A stretch of 64,000 nucleotides of DNA from Porphyromonadaceae bacterium UBA3318 (lineage in GTDB: Bacteria; Bacteroidota; Bacteroidia; Bacteroidales; Muribaculaceae), in assembly GCA_002361235.1 (NCBI GenBank), contig DESI01000020.1, positions 3,686 through 67,685 on the forward strand, given 5' to 3'. Positions within the stretch are counted from its first letter, which is position 1. Every line of letters begins with the position of its first letter. The translations under genes were made by a program, and so were the position numbers. The notes under the pieces are model-generated. The model made no database searches, was not told where the DNA came from, and saw nothing but the letters and a program-made list of their open reading frames with translations. Positions 63,942 to 64,000 of the stretch are shown in pieces.

Positions 63942-64000
63942 TGTCCGGGATGAGACTCGAACTCACACGGCAAATACTGCCACTACCCCCTCAAAGTAGC
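63942..64000 (-). tRNA. tRNA-Leu (anticodon GAG), 5' part outside window
   Basis: On the minus strand the 3' 59 nt are present. The anticodon stem is CTACT/GGTAG with a 7-nt loop TTGAGGG (anticodon GAG). A long variable arm with GGCA/TGCC stem marks a class II tRNA. The T arm is GTGAG-TTCGAGT-CTCAT, and the acceptor strand is CCCGGAC plus discriminator A. CCA is not encoded. The D arm and 5' acceptor strand lie beyond the window. Confidence 0.9.

Overview
The window looks like a chromosome segment from a Bacteroidales bacterium. GC is high (roughly 55-58% by eye), so a Muribaculaceae-type genome is plausible, but that is inference. The evidence is: repeated Bacteroidetes-type promoters (TTTG, about 20 bp, TAnnTTTG); a RprX/RprY-like two-component pair; the MutA/MutB methylmalonyl-CoA mutase of succinate/propionate metabolism; a long-form urocanate hydratase with fused FtcD; and many SPII lipoproteins.

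Region 1 (1-10.5 kb, + strand) is a tight phospho-signalling operon. It encodes a truncated unknown protein, a triple zinc-ribbon coiled-coil protein, a membrane-anchored Ser/Thr kinase, a zinc-ribbon protein with four AAA+ modules (CbxX/SpoVK type), a zinc-ribbon FHA protein, a PP2C phosphatase and a Sel1-like repeat protein. No secretion machinery is visible, so I treat it as the best candidate for an undescribed system. Region 2 (10.5-16.3 kb) is accessory DNA: an AAA-ATPase/PD-(D/E)XK protein, a structured noncoding leader, four small AT-rich genes (one with an ExoX-type C-terminal domain), a methyltransferase-like protein and a DUF1848 radical-SAM-like protein. Region 3 (16.5-18.1 kb, - strand) is a compact lysis-like cassette: a membrane/coiled-coil protein, an amidase and a lipoprotein with a C-terminal membrane anchor.

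Region 4 (18.2-33 kb) is mostly housekeeping: mdh, radA, ftsE-like, mutA-mutB, a Yip1-type membrane protein, smpB, a U32 peptidase-family protein, an acyltransferase and menD. Region 5 (33-42.4 kb, - strand) holds a probable plsC-thiD-fmt-AlbA_2-menD run and rprX-rprY. The AlbA_2 protein (about 1,367 aa) is unusual, and a 156-bp polypurine tract precedes it.

Region 6 (42.7-52.3 kb) has a C11-type lipoprotein protease, a membrane-anchored TPR/HTH regulator, and the divergent histidine-utilisation operon hutU-ftcD-hutI-hutH. A 349-bp MITE-like element sits between ftcD and hutI. The pathway ends in glutamate, and gdhA lies 6 kb further on. Region 7 (52.3-64 kb) carries a porin, a His-rich CobW-type GTPase, GDP-fucose synthase, a truncated relative of the 10.5-kb AAA-ATPase fused to a foreign zinc ribbon, an SGNH hydrolase, a homocysteine methyltransferase, gdhA, an ABC exporter pair, a membrane glycosyltransferase and a partial tRNA-Leu(GAG).

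Short tandem repeats with 10-bp or 9-bp periods recur in intergenic spaces (42.5, 53.4, 56.6 and 63.9 kb).
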